Positions 41,617-43,927 of a DNA stretch of 43,927 nucleotides are shown here, in pieces. This DNA comes from Marinobacterium profundum. Lineage in GTDB: Bacteria > Pseudomonadota > Gammaproteobacteria > Pseudomonadales > Balneatricaceae. Position numbers and translations under genes: made by a program. Where the stretch lies: NCBI RefSeq assembly GCF_001528745.1, contig NZ_BCNS01000168.1, forward strand, positions 1 through 43,927, in the 5' to 3' direction. Below the pieces are notes generated by a model that was not told the DNA's origin, made no database searches, and saw nothing but the letters and a program-made list of their open reading frames with translations. Within the stretch, counting starts at the first letter, position 1, and every line of letters begins with the position of its first letter.

Positions 41617-43764
41617 ATGCAGCGCAAACAGGCTCCAGCACCGCCGACGGTCGGTCGATCGTTTGCCTTTACCCTGGCGTTTAGCCTCGCCCTTTTTCTA
41701 ATTATCACAGTGCTGGCGCTGCGCCAGTCACCACGTCTCTACCCACTGGCCGCTCCCACCGGCTGGCAGTCATTTGCCCTGCCGCGGGAGCAAAACGCTT
41801 TCCTGCGCCTGCCGCTGTTTTCCGGCGCTATCAATGATCTGTTTGTTGTGCCCGGTTCAAGCCTGGTATGGGCAGTGGGCGATAATGGCCTGGTGCTGCA
41901 CAGTGTCGACGGGGGTATTCATTGGCAGCAACAGCGGTTGCGGCGGGAGACGGAGGTCAATAATGATGATTCTGCACCTGCTGTAACTGCGGCTGACAAC
42001 GACAGCCGCAGCGGAGGTGTGGCGCGGTGGGCAGAGGCACCGGTGACAGAGGCATCGCCGTCCCTTTTTGCGAAAGCGCAGGCCGCTGTCGAGGCTGAGG
42101 CAAGCAAAACGGCACCGCTGCCACCGTCTAATCTGCGCTTCTCCGGTACCAAAGACGTGCCGCCTGACACTGCCGCTGAACGCCAATTTTTGCTCGAACT
42201 AGAGCAACAGCAACAACTGCAACAACAGTTGCAGCTTCAGCAGCAGCTGGAGCAGTTGGCGGAGGAAGAGACGGCACAGCAAGAGCAAGAGCAAGAGCCG
42301 ACACAGCAAATAGAAGAACCTGCAAGGTCCACACAGCAAGAGCTCTTGCCTGATTTGCGCTCAGTGTGGTTTTTCGACGCCAATATAGGTGTAGTGGCGG
42401 GTGATCGGGGCGCGCTTTATCGCACCCTGGACGGCGGCGCAAACTGGCAGCTGGTTAGCCTTCCTTCCAGCTGGAATATTAACTATTTGTATGCGGCTGC
42501 CGCTGAAAAACTGTATGCCGCGCTGGATGCGGCCGTGATCTATTCATCCGATCAAGGCGCTACCTGGTCCGGCGGTGAGGTCATGTTTAACATTGTCGAA
42601 ACACCGGTGGGATGGGTGGAGCGGGCAGAGCAGAGGCTCAGGCAGTCTCTGCCTATAGAGCCTCTGCTTATAGATAGTGGTGGCAGCCTCTACCAGGTAT
42701 ACGGCGACGGTGAGGGCAATATTGTTGGTAATCCCGAGTCATTGCCTAACCCCATTAGCCACGGAGCGGGCCGCGCAGGCTATTGGTTAGGGGTTGGAGA
42801 TCAGGGGACTATTGTGCGCGGGACAGCGACAGGGCTAAACGTCGAGCGTAGCATACGCTCGCCCACGGATCAGTCCCTGCGCCACGTGCTATGGGTTAAC
42901 GACGATCGTGCCCTGGCGGTCGGGGAACAAGGTACTGTCATTGAGTCTGTGGATGCTGGCCAGAGTTGGTCAGCTCTGGCGTCCGCCACCGAGCAAACCC
43001 TGGAGACGCTGGCGGCTATTGATGACCAAGTGCTGCTGGCTGCAGGTACGGCCGGTAGCCTGTTGCGCTCGGACGATGGAGGCACTCGCTGGAATTACGT
43101 GGTTGCCAGCGCAGCGGTGCTGGCCAGCGAATATGCCAAACGCCATCCGGGTCAACAGCTGCGCCGCAACGGTGAGCAGTTTGAAGTGGCGGCGGCGGGC
43201 CGCGACAACTGGCAGGCGTTGACTTACCAGCGAACCCCGGCGCTTTGGTACTGGCTGGCCTGCGGTTACTTCGTCCTGCTGGCGCTGGGCATCGCCAACC
43301 GCAAGCGCGAGGCGCGGGATAACAGGGTGCAAACGGTGGCGGATGTTTTGGCATCGGATCGCCCGCTGCGCCCGGATGACCCGGACCCACTGCAATTCGG
43401 CGCCATTGCCCGTGGCCTGTCGCGCTTTATGCGCAACCCGAAAACTGAACCACCGTTGACCGTCGCCATTACCGGTGCCTGGGGCACGGGCAAAAGTTCG
43501 CTGATGAACCTGTTGCACCACGACCTCAAAACTTATGGCTTTACCCCGGTGTGGTTCAATGCCTGGCATCACCAAAAGGGCGAGCAGTTACTCGCCTCGC
43601 TGTACGCCAATATCCGTAGCCAGGCGGTGCCGGGCTGGTTTAGCTGGTCACGGGGCGTGCCGGTGGGGTTGCTGTTTCGTCTCAATCTGCTGTTTCGGCG
43701 TAGCCGCAAAAACCTGCTGGTATTAACCCGGTGGCAATTTATATCTGATATAATGTGCGCATGA
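41617..43764 (+). CDS. YCF48 propeller - KAP P-loop NTPase membrane protein, 3' end disrupted
   Basis: The readable frame is 715 residues. TM1 is at about 14-33. An extracytoplasmic beta-propeller of YCF48 type follows (VWAVGDNGLVLHSVDGGIHWQ, VVAGDRGALYRTLDGGANWQL, AVGEQGTVIESVDAGQSWS, AAGTAGSLLRSDDGGTRWN), interrupted by a Gln/Glu-rich segment at about 185-240. TM2 is near 543-562. A cytoplasmic KAP NTPase start follows, with Walker A AITGAWGTGKSS near 617-628 and VWFNAWHHQ near 645. The last residues (WQFISDIMCA) are encoded by the end of an IS630 element, so the NTPase is cut before its Walker B. Function unknown; KAP proteins are membrane-linked ATPases, some with defence roles. Confidence 0.82.
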   Translation: MQRKQAPAPPTVGRSFAFTLAFSLALFLIITVLALRQSPRLYPLAAPTGWQSFALPREQNAFLRLPLFSGAINDLFVVPGSSLVWAVGDNGLVLHSVDGGIHWQQQRLRRETEVNNDDSAPAVTAADNDSRSGGVARWAEAPVTEASPSLFAKAQAAVEAEASKTAPLPPSNLRFSGTKDVPPDTAAERQFLLELEQQQQLQQQLQLQQQLEQLAEEETAQQEQEQEPTQQIEEPARSTQQELLPDLRSVWFFDANIGVVAGDRGALYRTLDGGANWQLVSLPSSWNINYLYAAAAEKLYAALDAAVIYSSDQGATWSGGEVMFNIVETPVGWVERAEQRLRQSLPIEPLLIDSGGSLYQVYGDGEGNIVGNPESLPNPISHGAGRAGYWLGVGDQGTIVRGTATGLNVERSIRSPTDQSLRHVLWVNDDRALAVGEQGTVIESVDAGQSWSALASATEQTLETLAAIDDQVLLAAGTAGSLLRSDDGGTRWNYVVASAAVLASEYAKRHPGQQLRRNGEQFEVAAAGRDNWQALTYQRTPALWYWLACGYFVLLALGIANRKREARDNRVQTVADVLASDRPLRPDDPDPLQFGAIARGLSRFMRNPKTEPPLTVAITGAWGTGKSSLMNLLHHDLKTYGFTPVWFNAWHHQKGEQLLASLYANIRSQAVPGWFSWSRGVPVGLLFRLNLLFRRSRKNLLVLTRWQFISDIMCA

Positions 43765-43927
43765 ATACCGACGCACGCAAGCTCAGCACAGAGCAACAAG
43801 AACTTCTCAGACAGCAAGCCATTCGGCTCCGTTTGGAAGGCAAAACTTTCCGTGAGATCGGGCAGCTGCTCAATGTTCACCCCGATACTGTTGGACGCTG
43901 GTACCAGCGTTATGAAGCCGGCAGAAA
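43727..43927 (+). mobile_element. IS630-family element, left end only
   Basis: The element seems to begin near 43721-43731, inside the KAP gene; TA dinucleotides at 43721-43725 fit the TA target of IS630. It carries a consensus -10 box TATAAT at 43749-43754 just before the transposase start. Only its first part is in the window, so the exact end is unproved. Confidence 0.65.
43761..43927 (+). CDS. IS630-family transposase, partial (runs off window)
   Basis: The visible 55 residues (start MNTDARKLSTEQQELLRQQ) contain the helix-turn-helix of IS630 transposases: LEGKTFREIGQLLNVHPDTVGRWYQRYEAG. The DDE catalytic domain lies beyond the right edge. TATAAT ends only 6 bp before the ATG and there is no ribosome-binding site, so the message may be leaderless. 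Confidence 0.78.
   Translation, partial: MNTDARKLSTEQQELLRQQAIRLRLEGKTFREIGQLLNVHPDTVGRWYQRYEAGR

Overview
The window looks like a mosaic, mobile-element-rich catabolic region of a marine-type gammaproteobacterium. Supporting signs are TRAP (TAXI) transport, DUF1302/DUF1329 envelope proteins, nag-type salicylate genes and dmp/xyl-type meta-cleavage genes; the genus is not resolvable from sequence alone. Base composition changes by block. The meta-cleavage operon and the gentisate genes are GC-rich, while the DUF1302/YCF48/RND block and the small tautomerase/GMC/ALDH block are AT-richer, which suggests modules of different origin.

Layout. 1-1003: left part of an IS3-family element (orfB cut by the window edge). 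1030-2602: a terminator hairpin, two small hypothetical genes and a somewhat degenerate tRNA-Leu(CAA), all possibly the edge of an island. 2781-4995 (minus): a UPF0261/Tm-1-fold protein and an IclR-type regulator. 5280-16409 (plus): a long operon with a CocE-type hydrolase, an XylE-like catechol 2,3-dioxygenase, a XylT-like ferredoxin, a phthalate-family reductase, a CYP199-like P450, and the complete 4-oxalocrotonate branch of the meta pathway (dmpC, E, F, G, H, I homologues). An IS5-type remnant abuts dmpI.

17154-23771 (plus): DUF1302 outer-membrane protein, DUF1329 protein, YCF48-type propeller protein and an RND/MMPL transporter, probably one transport system for a hydrophobic compound. 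24659-34266: a divergent LysR (NahR/NagR type) and a full salicylate-to-gentisate operon. It holds the salicylate 5-hydroxylase reductase, large and small subunits and ferredoxin, a TAXI-TRAP transporter, maleylpyruvate isomerase, gentisate 1,2-dioxygenase and fumarylpyruvate hydrolase. 34341-34509: a MITE-like element. 34579-39836: a second LysR, a 4-OT paralogue, a SnoaL-like secreted protein, a Tat-type GMC oxidoreductase and a salicylaldehyde-dehydrogenase-like ALDH. 39973-41235: an ISAs1-family element with a frameshifted transposase. 41311-41474: a second MITE-like element. 41617-43764: a membrane protein joining a YCF48 propeller to a KAP P-loop NTPase, apparently cut by an IS630-family element that runs off the right edge.

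How it fits together. An aromatic ester or ether could be opened by the CocE hydrolase and/or P450 system to a catechol, then cleaved to pyruvate and acetyl-CoA under IclR control. In parallel, a benzylic alcohol (for example salicyl alcohol) could be oxidised by the GMC enzyme and ALDH to salicylate, which the nag operon takes to pyruvate and fumarate. The substrate assignments are inference. The lower-pathway enzyme families are well supported by visible motifs.
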